The notes below the pieces were generated by a model. The model had not been told where the DNA came from and did no database searches. It worked only from the letters and a program-made list of their open reading frames with translations. A program made the translations under genes and the position numbers. A DNA stretch of 64,000 nt from Candidatus Methylomirabilota bacterium (lineage in GTDB: Bacteria; Methylomirabilota; Methylomirabilia; Rokubacteriales; CSP1-6), in the NCBI GenBank assembly GCA_035315345.1, contig DATFYA010000088.1:1-64000 (forward strand). Reading direction: 5' to 3'. Position 1 is the stretch's first letter. The number at the start of each line of letters is the position of its first letter. This document shows, piece after piece, positions 16,690 through 24,885 of this stretch.

Positions 16690-18057
16690 TCAGGTCGGCG
16701 GCGGCTGGGCCAGGCGCGTGCGGCGGATGCGCGCCTGGATGTCGCGCACCCGCTCGTGCTCGAAGTCGATCTGCACCTCACGGTGCTCGACCTCCCAGTG
16801 GTTGACGGTGGCGAACCAGCCGAATCGCCGGCCGCGGTTCGGGACCATGGTCTGGCCGCGGTAGATCACCGAGCGGATCTCGCCCGAGGGCAGCCGCTGC
16901 TCCTCCTCGGGCTCGCCGCCGGTGAGCTTCAGCACGTCGTCGTAGGTCGTCTCCCCCGGCCGGATGCGCGCGAGCGTCTCCGGTGAGGGCACCTGCCCGG
17001 TGGCGCGCCGGGTCGCCTCCTTGCCGAAGTGGATGCGCTCCCGGACCGTGCGGACGAGGCGGCGGAGCAGGTTGCCGACGATCGGCCCGGTGAGATTGCC
17101 GAGTCCGAGCAGCAGCGCGGACAAGAGAATGGGCCGCCACGGTAGCCGGCCCCGGAAGTACACGAACTGCACCTTGAGCGTCTGCGGCACGGTCCCGTCC
17201 GCGGCCAGGAGGGGAACCGAGAGCGACTCGGTATTCTCGCGTGTCTCGCTCATCCGGCGGTTGGCCGTCGTCGGCACCATCTCGTCGATCTTGAGGTGGT
17301 TCGCGTCGCTGAAGTTGATGGCGAGGCGAGAGAAGTCCGTGGCGAGCGGGATCACGCGGTCGCGCTTGCCGAAGTAGAAGGGATACAGCGACGAGTAGCC
17401 GACGTCGCCGAAGGTCAGCGTGATGATGTGGCGCGGGCCCCAGAAGGTCTCCTCGAGCCAGCTCACCCGCCGGGAGGTCATCACTCCCCTCGCGGCCAGC
17501 TCGAGCCGGGGCACCCAGTCGAGGCTGGCCAGCTCGGGCTTCCACGGGATGCGGATGTAGGTGGCGGGCTTCGCCCCGCGGGCGAGCCCCTCGGGCCGCG
17601 CGAACGTCACGAAGACGGCCCCGCCCAGATCCTTGGCGGCGGCCGCGCCGGCCCCGGTGCCCATCAGGACGCGGCTGCGGGCCGTGAAGGGCACGCGGCC
17701 GTGCACCAGGACCTTGAAGCCGGCGCCCTCGACCTCGCGCGTCAGCGTGGGATCGGCGCCGTCCGCGCCGTCCGTGCCCACCAGCTCGCCCGGCCACAGC
17801 AGATAGATGTCCTGCGCAAACTCCGAGGGGTCGCGCGCCGGCGGCGGGGCCACGCTGAAGGACACCTGCAGCGCCAGCGGCCCCGGCTCTCGCACGTCCC
17901 TGCGCGCCACGTTGGCGGTGATGAAGACCGGAGCGACCCAGAACTCGGGGTGCGGCTTCGAGGCGATGAACACCTGCGCGCCGGCGACCGCCGGGCTCAG
18001 GCCCAGCGCGACCAGCGCGATCGCGGCCGCCCGCGTCAGGCGTCCGCGGCGGGTCAC
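16690..18057 (-). CDS. Exported membrane-anchored protein of unknown function
   Basis: 455 aa, not recognised. Signal peptide at residues 1-28 (L-S-P-A-V-A-G-A). The middle (30-300) looks like an extracytoplasmic beta-rich domain, followed by a hydrophobic segment (about 318-340, L-L-S-A-L-L-L-G-L-G-N-L) and a basic stretch. The last 90 residues, beginning I-R-P-G-E-T-T-Y-D-D-V-L-K-L-T-G-G-E-P, weakly resemble the BamE/SmpA fold, where a G-x-T-x-x-x-V-x-x-x-x-G-x-P start is usual. The GTG start overlaps the upstream dehydrogenase stop by four bases (GTGA), so the two are coupled. Confidence 0.65.
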   Translation of the reverse strand: MTRRGRLTRAAAIALVALGLSPAVAGAQVFIASKPHPEFWVAPVFITANVARRDVREPGPLALQVSFSVAPPPARDPSEFAQDIYLLWPGELVGTDGADGADPTLTREVEGAGFKVLVHGRVPFTARSRVLMGTGAGAAAAKDLGGAVFVTFARPEGLARGAKPATYIRIPWKPELASLDWVPRLELAARGVMTSRRVSWLEETFWGPRHIITLTFGDVGYSSLYPFYFGKRDRVIPLATDFSRLAINFSDANHLKIDEMVPTTANRRMSETRENTESLSVPLLAADGTVPQTLKVQFVYFRGRLPWRPILLSALLLGLGNLTGPIVGNLLRRLVRTVRERIHFGKEATRRATGQVPSPETLARIRPGETTYDDVLKLTGGEPEEEQRLPSGEIRSVIYRGQTMVPNRGRRFGWFATVNHWEVEHREVQIDFEHERVRDIQARIRRTRLAQPPPT

Positions 18058-19073
18058 CGGGTCGGATCCTCCCCCACCCGCACCAGCAGCTTGCCGAAGT
18101 TCTTGCCCTGCAGCAGCCCGATGAAGGCCTCCGGAGCCTTCTCGAGTCCCTCCACGATGTCCTCGCGATGCTTGAGCCGTCCCTCGCGCAGCCAGCCGCC
18201 GCACTCCGCGAGGAAGTGGCCCATGCGATCCAGGTGATCCGAGACGATGAACCCCTTCAGCAGCACGCGATTGAACAGGAAGGCCCGCAGGTCGGGACCG
18301 GGGGTGGGCTCGGTGGCGTTGTACTGAGAGATGAGGCCGCAGAGCGGGATGCGCGCGTTCTGGTTCAGCAGCGTCATCACCGCGCGGAGCACGTCGCCGC
18401 CCACGTTCTCGAAGTACACGTCGATGCCGCTCGGGCAGGCCGCCTTCAGCGCGGCGGGCAGGTCGCCGGTCTTGTAGTTCACGCACGCGTCGAAGCCCAG
18501 CGCGCGCACCACGTAGTCGCACTTGTCCGGGGAGCCCGCGATGCCGACCGCGCGGGCGCCCTTGATCTTCGCGATCTGGCCCACCGCGGAGCCGACCGCC
18601 CCCGACGCCGCCGACACCACCACCGTCTCCCCCGGCTTCGGCCGACCGATGTCGAGCAGGCCCACATAGGCGGTCATGCCGGGCATGCCGAGCACGCCCA
18701 GCGCGGTGGAGATCGGCGCCTGCTTCGGGTCGAGCTTTCGGAGCGCGCCGCCCTTGGACACCGCGTGCGACTGCCAGCCGTCGTAGCCGAGCACGAGGTC
18801 GCCGCGCGCGACCGCCGGGTGCCTGGACTCGAGCACCTCGCCGACGGTGCCGCCCACGATCACCTGCCCGGGCTCCACCGACTGCGCGTACGAGCGCGCG
18901 CCGCTGATGCGGCCGCGCATGTAGGGATCGAGCGAGAGATAGATGGTCCGGGTCAGCACCTCGCCGTCCTTCGGCGTGGGCCGCGGCGACTCGACCAGGT
19001 CGAAGTCGCTCGGCTTGGGCATTCCGACCGGACGGCTGCGCAGCACGATCTGCCGGTTCACGGGCGTGGGCAT
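18054..19073 (-). CDS. NADP-dependent oxidoreductase, zinc-free MDR family (CurA/leukotriene B4 dehydrogenase-like)
   Basis: 339 aa. It opens N-R-Q-I-V-L-R-S-R-P-V-G-M-P and contains L-S-L-D-P-Y-M-R-G-R, both hallmarks of the YncB/CurA group. The nucleotide-binding loop is A-A-S-G-A-V-G-S-A-V-G-Q (about residues 155-166). No zinc-binding cysteines are present. Relatives reduce the double bond of alpha,beta-unsaturated ketones with NADPH. It is translationally coupled to the downstream 455-aa protein gene. Confidence 0.88.
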   Translation of the reverse strand: MPTPVNRQIVLRSRPVGMPKPSDFDLVESPRPTPKDGEVLTRTIYLSLDPYMRGRISGARSYAQSVEPGQVIVGGTVGEVLESRHPAVARGDLVLGYDGWQSHAVSKGGALRKLDPKQAPISTALGVLGMPGMTAYVGLLDIGRPKPGETVVVSAASGAVGSAVGQIAKIKGARAVGIAGSPDKCDYVVRALGFDACVNYKTGDLPAALKAACPSGIDVYFENVGGDVLRAVMTLLNQNARIPLCGLISQYNATEPTPGPDLRAFLFNRVLLKGFIVSDHLDRMGHFLAECGGWLREGRLKHREDIVEGLEKAPEAFIGLLQGKNFGKLLVRVGEDPTR

Positions 19074-19103
19074 GGCCTGGCTCCCTCGGGCGGCGCCCTC
19101 CGC

Positions 19104-20096
19104 TCAGCGCGGGTCGTCGCCCCACCGGTACTCGCGGGTGATCTCGTCGAGACGCGACTTCAGCAGCGCGTCGATGGGCTTCTCGGGCGCGGACAGCAGG
19201 TCGTCGAGCTGATCGGGCCGGCTCGCCCCCACGATGGGCGCGGTGATCGCGGGCTCGGCCAGCATCCACGCGACGGCCAGCCGCGCCAGCGGCATGCCGG
19301 CCTCGTCGGCGAGCGGGCGCAGGACCTCGACCGTGTCGAACTCGCGCGCGTGCCAGTAGCGATCCTGGTAGCGCTCCGCGGCGGTGCCGAGGGTGAAGCG
19401 GGTGCCCACGGTCGGCCCGCTCTCGCGGCGGTGCTTGCCGGAGAGCAGACCGCCGGCCAGCGGATTGTAGGGGATCACCCCGAGGCCTTCCTCGCGGCAG
19501 AGCGGCAGCAGCTCGCGCTCGATCTGGCGGAAGAGCAGGTTGTAGCGCGGCTGCACCGAGTCGAAGCGCACCGCCCCGAGCACCTCGCTGCGCCCGAGCG
19601 CGCGCGCCACCTGGTAGGCCGCGAAGTTGGAGCAGCCCACGTAGCGGGCCTTGCCCGCCCGCACCACGTCGTCCAGCGCGCGCAGGGTCTCGTCGATCGG
19701 CGTCTCCGGGTCAGGATGGTGCAGCTGATACAGATCCACGTAGTCGGTGCGGAGCCGCCGCAGCGATCCCTCGATGGCGTCCAGGACGTGCTTGCGGGAG
19801 GCGCCGCGGTCCCATCGCCGCCCGCTCATCGCCCCCACGCACTTGGTGGCGACCACGAAGTCGCGCCGGCGGCCCTCGAGCCAGCGGCCCACGATCTCCT
19901 CGGTGCGGCCCACCGTCTCGAAGCCGCCGCCCAGCGGATAGACGTCGGCGGTGTCGAGGAACGTGATGCCGCCCGCGGCCGCCCGGTCGAGGATGGCCCG
20001 CGACGTGGCCTCGTCGCACTGCAGCCCGAAGGTCATGGTGCCGAGGCAGAGGCGCGAGACGGAGAGGCCGGTGCGGCCGAGACGAGCGTGGCGCAT
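19104..20096 (-). CDS. Aldo/keto reductase
   Basis: 330 aa. The TIM-barrel AKR motifs are present: L-G-R-T-G-L-S-V-S at the start, D-T-A-D-V-Y (catalytic Asp and Tyr), K-C-V-G for the catalytic lysine, and L-H-H-P-D-P for the histidine. The C-terminal I-V-G-A-S-R-P-D-Q-L is the NADPH-binding end. It is most like the YajO/Gre2-type class. ATG 20096 was chosen because the family start coincides with it. It is divergent from a second AKR gene with 67 bp between starts. Confidence 0.88.
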   Translation of the reverse strand: MRHARLGRTGLSVSRLCLGTMTFGLQCDEATSRAILDRAAAGGITFLDTADVYPLGGGFETVGRTEEIVGRWLEGRRRDFVVATKCVGAMSGRRWDRGASRKHVLDAIEGSLRRLRTDYVDLYQLHHPDPETPIDETLRALDDVVRAGKARYVGCSNFAAYQVARALGRSEVLGAVRFDSVQPRYNLLFRQIERELLPLCREEGLGVIPYNPLAGGLLSGKHRRESGPTVGTRFTLGTAAERYQDRYWHAREFDTVEVLRPLADEAGMPLARLAVAWMLAEPAITAPIVGASRPDQLDDLLSAPEKPIDALLKSRLDEITREYRWGDDPR

Positions 20097-20149
20097 GCGA
20101 GGGAGAGAGTACCGAAGGGCCCGCGCGGGGGCAAGCGAGCGGTCCGTGA

Positions 20150-20155
20150 TATAAG
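20150..20155 (+). promoter_or_regulatory. Probable -10 element (TATAAG) for plus-strand AKR
   Basis: TATAAG at 20150-20155 matches five of six -10 positions and ends eight bases before ATG 20164. No clear -35 is seen at 17-18 bp. The transcript would begin almost at the start codon. Confidence 0.35.
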
Positions 20156-20163
20156 AGACGGCC

Positions 20164-21168
20164 ATGGAATATCGAGTGCTCGGGCGGACCGGATTGCGGG
20201 TGTCGGCGCTGGCCTTCGGCTGCGGCGACGTGGGTGGGCTGATGGTGCGCGGCGCGCCCGCCGATCGCGAGCGCGGGGTGGCGCGCGCCATCGAGCTGGG
20301 CATCAACTACCTCGACACCGCGCCGTCCTACGGCTCGGGCGAATCCGAGAAGAACCTGGGGCAGGTGCTGCGCGCGCTGCGTCCGTCGGTCATCGTGGGC
20401 ACCAAGTGGCGGCTCGTCGCGCGCGACCTCGCCGACGTGGCGGGAGCGGTCGCGCGCTCGGTGGAGACGAGCCTCGCGCGCCTCGGGCTCGAGCGGGTGG
20501 ACCTGCTGCACCTGCACAACCTGATCGGCCGCGTGGGCGACGAGCGGCCGCTCGGGGTCGCGCGCGTGCTGGAGGCGGTGGTGCCGGCGGTGCGGCGGCT
20601 GCAGGAGCAGGGCAAGGTGCGCTTCTTCGGGGTGACCGCGTCCGGCGAGACCGGCGCCCTGCACCGCGCGATCGCCAGCGGAGCCGTCGACACCGCGCAG
20701 ACCGTCTTCAACCTGCTGAATCCCACCGGGGCCTACCAGATGCCGGTCGGCTATCCCGCGCAGGACTACGACCGGCTACTGGCGCTGGCACGCGAGCAGG
20801 GCGTGGGCACCATCGGCATTCGCGTCCTGGCCGGCGGCGCGCTGAGCGGCCGGATCGAGCGTCACCCGACCGCCATCCCCACGGTGGCGCCGATCGCCTC
20901 GGGCCCCGACTACGCGAGCGACGTGGCGCGGGCCCGCGCGCTGCAGCCGCTGGTGGCGCAGGGCCACGCGGGCAGCCTGGTCGAGGCGGCCCTGCGCTTC
21001 GCCATCACCGGCGACGCGCTGTCCACCGTGCTCATCGGCTGCTCCGACCTCGCCCAGCTCGAGCAGGCCGCCGCCGCGGTCGAGAAGGGCCCGCTCTCCC
21101 CCGCCGCCCTCACCGCCTGGGGTCAGGTCTTGCAATACGACATTTCCACCCCGCGCGAGCGCGGCTGA
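20164..21168 (+). CDS. Aldo/keto reductase with repeat-derived C-terminus
   Basis: 334 aa. The motifs are L-G-R-T-G-L-R-V-S, Y-L-D-T-A-P-S-Y-G for Asp/Tyr, G-T-K-W for Lys and L-L-H-L-H-N for His, with T-V-L-I-G-C-S-D-L at the NADPH end. This resembles the galactose-dehydrogenase/D-threo-aldose class of AKRs. The last 17 residues (from W-G-Q-V-L-Q-Y-D) are encoded by the left arm and loop of an inverted-repeat element (21119-21201), so the native C-terminus was probably replaced when that element arrived. Confidence 0.87.
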   Translation: MEYRVLGRTGLRVSALAFGCGDVGGLMVRGAPADRERGVARAIELGINYLDTAPSYGSGESEKNLGQVLRALRPSVIVGTKWRLVARDLADVAGAVARSVETSLARLGLERVDLLHLHNLIGRVGDERPLGVARVLEAVVPAVRRLQEQGKVRFFGVTASGETGALHRAIASGAVDTAQTVFNLLNPTGAYQMPVGYPAQDYDRLLALAREQGVGTIGIRVLAGGALSGRIERHPTAIPTVAPIASGPDYASDVARARALQPLVAQGHAGSLVEAALRFAITGDALSTVLIGCSDLAQLEQAAAAVEKGPLSPAALTAWGQVLQYDISTPRERG

Positions 21169-21201
21169 CCGCGAAAATGTCGTAATGCAAGACCTGACCC
21201 C
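21119..21201. repeat. 83-bp inverted-repeat (MITE-like) element between convergent genes
   Basis: The left arm 21119-21145 (starting GGGGTCAGGTCTTGCA) and right arm 21175-21201 pair at 26 of 27 positions. The 29-nt centre holds a nested palindrome CCGCGC-GA-GCGCGG. It overlaps the 3' end of the AKR gene and stops three bases before the end of the convergent dehydrogenase gene. The long perfect termini are typical of a MITE, and as RNA it would make a strong bidirectional terminator. Only one copy is in this window. Confidence 0.8.
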
Positions 21202-21204
21202 GGC

Positions 21205-22275
21205 CTAGCGATTCGGGCCGCGGCCCATGGGGTAGGGCTGCCAGCGGATCAGCGAGGTCTTGGGCAGCACGCCGGGGTTGACCGCGGAGCGGGGCCACTT
21301 GCCCTGGAGCACGGTGGCGATCTCGCGGCCGAGCCGCCGCCGGGTCTCGGGGGCCATGCGCGCGGTGGCGGACGCGATGTGCGGGCTCACCAGCACGTTG
21401 TCCATGTGCAGCAGCGCGTTGTTGGGGTCCACCGGCTCGACCTCGAAGACGTCGAGCGCGGCGCCCGCGATCCACCCCTGACGCAGGGCCTCGGCGAGGG
21501 CGGCCTCGTCGACCGTCGGCCCGCGGCCATTGTTGATGAAGAGCGCGCTCTTCTTCATGGCGCGGAACTCGCGCTCGCTCATCATGTGCCGGGTCTCCGA
21601 GTTGAGCGGCGCGTGCATGGACAGGAAGTCGGCGCGCTGGCACAGCTCGATCAGGCTCGTCACCGGCTCCACCCCCACCGCGGTCATCTCCAGCTCGGCC
21701 AGGAACGGGTCGTAGGCGATCACGCGCAGCCCGAAGGCGTGCGAGCGGCGCGCCACCGCCTTGGCCACGTTGCCGAAGGAGATGAGGCCGAGGGTCTGGC
21801 CGTAGAGCCGCGGGATGTTCGCGAAGTAGGGCCGGCCCTCCGACCACTTGTTGTCGACGGTCAGCTGATGCATCAAGCGCAGGCGGCGGTGAGCGGCCAG
21901 GAACATGGCCATGGTGTGATCGGCCACCTCGTCGATGAACACGTCGGGCACGTTGGTGACCACGATGCCGGCCTCGGTGGCCGCGTCCACGTCCACCGTA
22001 TCCGCGCCCACGCTGCCCAGCCCGATGACTTTGCAGTTGCGCAGCCCCTTGATGATGGTCGCGGTGATGCGCCGGTTGCGCGCGATGACCGCGTCGGCGT
22101 CCCGGGCCGCCGCGATGAACTCCTCCTCGGTCTTGGCCGCGACCTCGACGATCTCGGCGCCGATCGGGTCGAGCGCCTCTCGCTCGATCTTGTACGCGCC
22201 GTCGGCCAGGTCAAACGTGACCCCGCCCGACGGCTTCTGGACGACGACCTTGAACTTCGCGCTGGGGGCTGCCAT
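21205..22275 (-). CDS. D-isomer-specific 2-hydroxyacid dehydrogenase (SerA-like)
   Basis: 356 aa. The NAD-binding region contains G-L-I-S-F-G-N-V-A-K-A-V-A-R (usually G-x-G-x-x-G). The catalytic Arg lies in N-N-G-R-G-P-T-V-D, the Glu in F-E-V-E-P-V-D, and the His in S-P-H-I-A-S-A-T. It probably reduces a 2-keto acid or oxidises phosphoglycerate; without an ACT domain it is not a regulated SerA. ATG 22275 has AGGAGG eight bases upstream. In the glycine motif the first two glycines are partly replaced, as in the C-terminal-binding-protein-like subgroup. Confidence 0.87.
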   Translation of the reverse strand: MAAPSAKFKVVVQKPSGGVTFDLADGAYKIEREALDPIGAEIVEVAAKTEEEFIAAARDADAVIARNRRITATIIKGLRNCKVIGLGSVGADTVDVDAATEAGIVVTNVPDVFIDEVADHTMAMFLAAHRRLRLMHQLTVDNKWSEGRPYFANIPRLYGQTLGLISFGNVAKAVARRSHAFGLRVIAYDPFLAELEMTAVGVEPVTSLIELCQRADFLSMHAPLNSETRHMMSEREFRAMKKSALFINNGRGPTVDEAALAEALRQGWIAGAALDVFEVEPVDPNNALLHMDNVLVSPHIASATARMAPETRRRLGREIATVLQGKWPRSAVNPGVLPKTSLIRWQPYPMGRGPNR

Positions 22276-22395
22276 GCCGACGACCTCCTGGGTCAAAGGT
22301 GAGGTGCTGCGTCCGCGGCCCCCCACTCTGGGGTCCACAAGGATACGCTCCGCGCCGGCCTGAAGTCGAGCGCCTCTTGTGCTAGGGTGTCGCTG

Positions 22396-23190
22396 ATGCT
22401 CGTCGGAGCCTTCGCGGTCGCGCACACGCCGCAGCTGCTGATCCGTCCGGAGACCGAGGACCGCGATCTGGTCCTGCGCGTGCACGCGGCCATGCAGCGG
22501 GTGAAGGCGCGCCTGCAAGCGATGCGGCCGGACGCCATCGCGATCGTGGCCGGCGACCACGTCGAGGCGTTCTTCCTCGACGGCGTCCCCGCGCTGGCGG
22601 TGTACGTGGGCCGCGAGTGCACGGGCAGCTTCGGTCCCTACCGCTACCGTCTCGACATCCACGAGCCGCTCGCCCGCGCGGTCGTCGAGCAGGGCATCGA
22701 GCGCGGCTTCGATCTGCTCTACACCCAGGACGCCTCGCTCGACTACGCCTTCTACGTCCCGCTGCACTTCGTGATGCCGGAGCCGGCGGTGCCGATCGTC
22801 CCGCTGCACGTCAACGTGTACCTGCCGCCGCAGCCCACACCGGCCCGCTGCCACGCGTGGGGGGTGACGCTCGGCGAGATCCTGCGCGCGCGTCCGGAGC
22901 GCATCGCCCTGATCGCCTCGGGCGGCATGTCGCACTTCCCGGGCACCGACCGGTACAGCTCGCCCGAGTTCGACTACGACCGCGGGCTGCTCGACACGCT
23001 CCGCGCCGGCCGCGGCCGCGAGATGGCGCGGCTCACCGGCGAGGAGCTGGACAAGCGTGGCAACATCGAGCTGCGCACCTGGATCACGCTGCTGGGCGCG
23101 GTGGGCGACGCGCGCGCGGACGTGTACTGCTACGAGCCGTCGTGGCATCACGGCAACGCGGTGGTCGAGTGGCCGATGAGCGGCGGATGA
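22396..23190 (+). CDS. LigB-type class III extradiol ring-cleavage dioxygenase, large subunit
   Basis: 264 aa. It begins M-L-V-G-A-F-A-V-A-H-T-P, where His10 is an iron ligand. Other metal/active-site segments are V-A-G-D-H-V-E-A-F-F (His plus Glu region) and A-S-G-G-M-S-H-F-P-G. The family cleaves catecholic rings next to the hydroxyls with Fe(II). An in-frame GTG lies nine bases upstream, but ATG 22396 fits the family start. The stop overlaps the start of the small-subunit gene by ATGA. No other aromatic degradation genes are nearby, so the substrate is open. Confidence 0.85.
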   Translation: MLVGAFAVAHTPQLLIRPETEDRDLVLRVHAAMQRVKARLQAMRPDAIAIVAGDHVEAFFLDGVPALAVYVGRECTGSFGPYRYRLDIHEPLARAVVEQGIERGFDLLYTQDASLDYAFYVPLHFVMPEPAVPIVPLHVNVYLPPQPTPARCHAWGVTLGEILRARPERIALIASGGMSHFPGTDRYSSPEFDYDRGLLDTLRAGRGREMARLTGEELDKRGNIELRTWITLLGAVGDARADVYCYEPSWHHGNAVVEWPMSGG

Positions 23191-23465
23191 GCGACGGCGC
23201 CCACTACCGGTTCCCCCCGTCCGAGGCCTACCGGGTGAATCGCTGCCTGTACGCGCTGAAGTCGGACCGGGCCTTCGCGGAGCGCTTCCTCGCCGATGCC
23301 CGCGCGGCCACCGACTCGATGGGGCTGACCGACGGCGAGCGCGCCGACCTGCTGCATCTCGACCGCGACGCGCTGGTGGCGCGCGGCGCTCATCCCTACC
23401 TCGTGTTCATGGCCGGGCTCCGCCTCAAGATGCTGAGGGAGCCGTCGCGGATGGAGTACTTCTAG
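23187..23465 (+). CDS. LigA-like dioxygenase small subunit
   Basis: 92 aa. The all-helical protein has the LigA pattern: Y-R-V-N-R-C-L-Y-A-L-K-S-D-R-A-F-A-E-R-F, then M-G-L-T-D-G-E-R-A-D-L-L and G-A-H-P-Y-L-V-F-M. In protocatechuate 4,5-dioxygenase this chain caps the active site of LigB. It is translationally coupled to the LigB-type gene. Its TAG stop shares the palindrome CTAG with the stop of the convergent downstream gene. Confidence 0.85.
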   Translation: MSDGAHYRFPPSEAYRVNRCLYALKSDRAFAERFLADARAATDSMGLTDGERADLLHLDRDALVARGAHPYLVFMAGLRLKMLREPSRMEYF

Positions 23466-23860
23466 GACGTCACCTCGATGCGGGTGGCGACCAGCTTGGC
23501 GCCTCGCTCCTCGTAGAACGCCTTCACCTTCGCGCCCTCCTGCAGATCGGCGAAGCGCGCCTCGCGGCCGTCCACCTGGATCAGCGTGTCCGGTCGCACC
23601 TCGAGGGTCTTGCCGAGCAGGCTCAGCGGCCCGATCGACACGTCCACCGTCTCGGTGCGGCCGTCCACCCGGGTGAGCTTGCCCTCGATCATGCCCGCGC
23701 CCCGGTCGACCCGGGCCAGGGTCTGGGCCGCCCGCGGCCCCGCGTGGGCCTGGGCCACCGCCGGCGCGGTGTTCACGCCGGGGCCGGCGGCGGCCGCCAC
23801 CAGGCCGAGGGCGAGTCCGATGCCGCGTCCGATATACCGCCGGATCTGGTGCCGCTCCAT
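23462..23860 (-). CDS. Exported DUF5666-like protein
   Basis: 132 aa. A signal peptide (residues about 10-38) precedes one small OB/SH3-like unit, with G-K-L-T-R-V-D-G then an internal V-R-P-D-T-L-I-Q-V-D-G and L-Q-E-G-A-K-V-K-A-F-Y-E. The pattern G-x-I-x-x-V-D followed by L-x-x-G-x-x-V-x-V is that of DUF5666-type periplasmic proteins of unknown role. ATG 23860 has GAGGAGG six bases upstream. The stop overlaps the LigA-like stop in CTAG. Confidence 0.7.
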   Translation of the reverse strand: MERHQIRRYIGRGIGLALGLVAAAAGPGVNTAPAVAQAHAGPRAAQTLARVDRGAGMIEGKLTRVDGRTETVDVSIGPLSLLGKTLEVRPDTLIQVDGREARFADLQEGAKVKAFYEERGAKLVATRIEVTS

Positions 23861-23988
23861 GGCATCCTCCTCTCGCGGGCGGATTGGCCCCGCTTGCGCA
23901 TATAGAGAGAGCAAGTGCGGTACCAGCAGCCGACATGTCGCTTTGAAAGACCCGAATCGGCGGCTGCGATGCGCGAGCTGTGGGCAGG

Positions 23989-24007
23989 GCGTGTAAGCGT
24001 TACACGC
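23989..24007. promoter_or_regulatory. 19-bp dyad, operator-like
   Basis: GCGTGTAA-GCG-TTACACGC is a perfect 8-bp inverted repeat with a 3-bp centre. It lies between divergent genes (starts at 23860 and 24041) in a lower-GC stretch. A dimeric repressor site (TetR- or GntR-type spacing) is plausible. No regulator gene is adjacent. Confidence 0.4.
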
Positions 24008-24040
24008 ATCCAGCACGTAAGTTGTTCCGGGAGATGGACC

Positions 24041-24214
24041 ATGACACGACGCTTCAGGCGGCTCGCTCGACGGTACGGCTCGATCGCATTCGTGGTCGCA
24101 GTCCTGCGTAGCTACCGGGAGGGCCGACGCCGAGGGCAGACCCGCTTGAGCGCGCTCCGCTTCGGACGCGCGGTGGCCCGGTGGCGCCGTCAGAACGGAG
24201 CCGCGCATTCGTAG
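24041..24214 (+). CDS. Small basic hypothetical protein
   Basis: 57 aa, arginine-rich (about one third Arg), with one short hydrophobic patch S-I-A-F-V-V-A-V-L. A weak G-G-G-A-G stands before the ATG. It is not recognised and could be spurious, but it follows the operator-like dyad and a moderately AT-rich leader. Confidence 0.3.
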   Translation: MTRRFRRLARRYGSIAFVVAVLRSYREGRRRGQTRLSALRFGRAVARWRRQNGAAHS

Positions 24215-24263
24215 ACGCGGCCGGGGCCCCGCGCGTCGGCCGGGGCAGACCGGGCGCGGCGCG

Positions 24264-24749
24264 GTGGCCACGCTCCTCCTGCTCCTGACCGTCGCGGCCG
24301 TCCCGGGCTCCTCGCCGCCCGCGGCGGTGGCGCAGACGCCGGCCCCCGCTCCCGCCGCTCCGTCACCGCCACCCGGCTCGCCCGCCCCGGACCCGGTCGC
24401 GCGCGAGCTGCAGCAGGCGCTCGCGGTGGCCACCCAGCGCTTCCAGGCCATGGACGGCGCGGGCGTGCTCGCCAATATCTCCGACCGGTATCGCAACGGG
24501 CCGTTCACCAAGACCTCGGTGCGCGAGCACCTGCTCACCATGTTCGCGCTCTACGACACCGTGCGCGCCCGCGTGCGGGTGGACGAGGTGCGGATGGTGG
24601 ACGGCCGCGCGTGGGTGTATTCCACCGGCGAGATCACCGGCCGGCTGCGCGGCATCGGCGCGTGGACCACCGTGCTCTCGTGGGAGCGGGAGCCCGAGGT
24701 GGCCCAGCGCGAGGGCGCCGCCTGGAAGCTGATCGGCCCCGGCGCCTGA
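24264..24749 (+). CDS. Exported protein, possible NTF2/SnoaL-like domain
   Basis: 161 aa. A hydrophobic leader (L-L-L-L-T-V-A-A-V) and Pro/Ala-rich linker (to about residue 45) precede a domain with A-T-Q-R-F-Q-A-M-D-G-A-G-V-L-A-N-I-S-D-R, then R-V-R-V-D-E-V-R-M-V-D-G-R-A-W-V and a final W-K-L-I. A cone-shaped NTF2-like fold (helix-helix then beta sheet ending W-K-I) is suggested but not certain. The GTG start is the first available in frame; no good ribosome site is visible. Confidence 0.55.
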   Translation: MATLLLLLTVAAVPGSSPPAAVAQTPAPAPAAPSPPPGSPAPDPVARELQQALAVATQRFQAMDGAGVLANISDRYRNGPFTKTSVREHLLTMFALYDTVRARVRVDEVRMVDGRAWVYSTGEITGRLRGIGAWTTVLSWEREPEVAQREGAAWKLIGPGA

Positions 24750-24885
24750 CCGGCGCCCGAGTACCCCCGCCGCGCTCAATCGTCGCCGGCCCCTCGCGCG
24801 CGATCGGCTATGCTAGCCGCCGCCGCCCGAGGCGGCCACGGGGGGAATCGACCTGGCCGGCGTCCTGCTGCTCTACGCCCTGACG

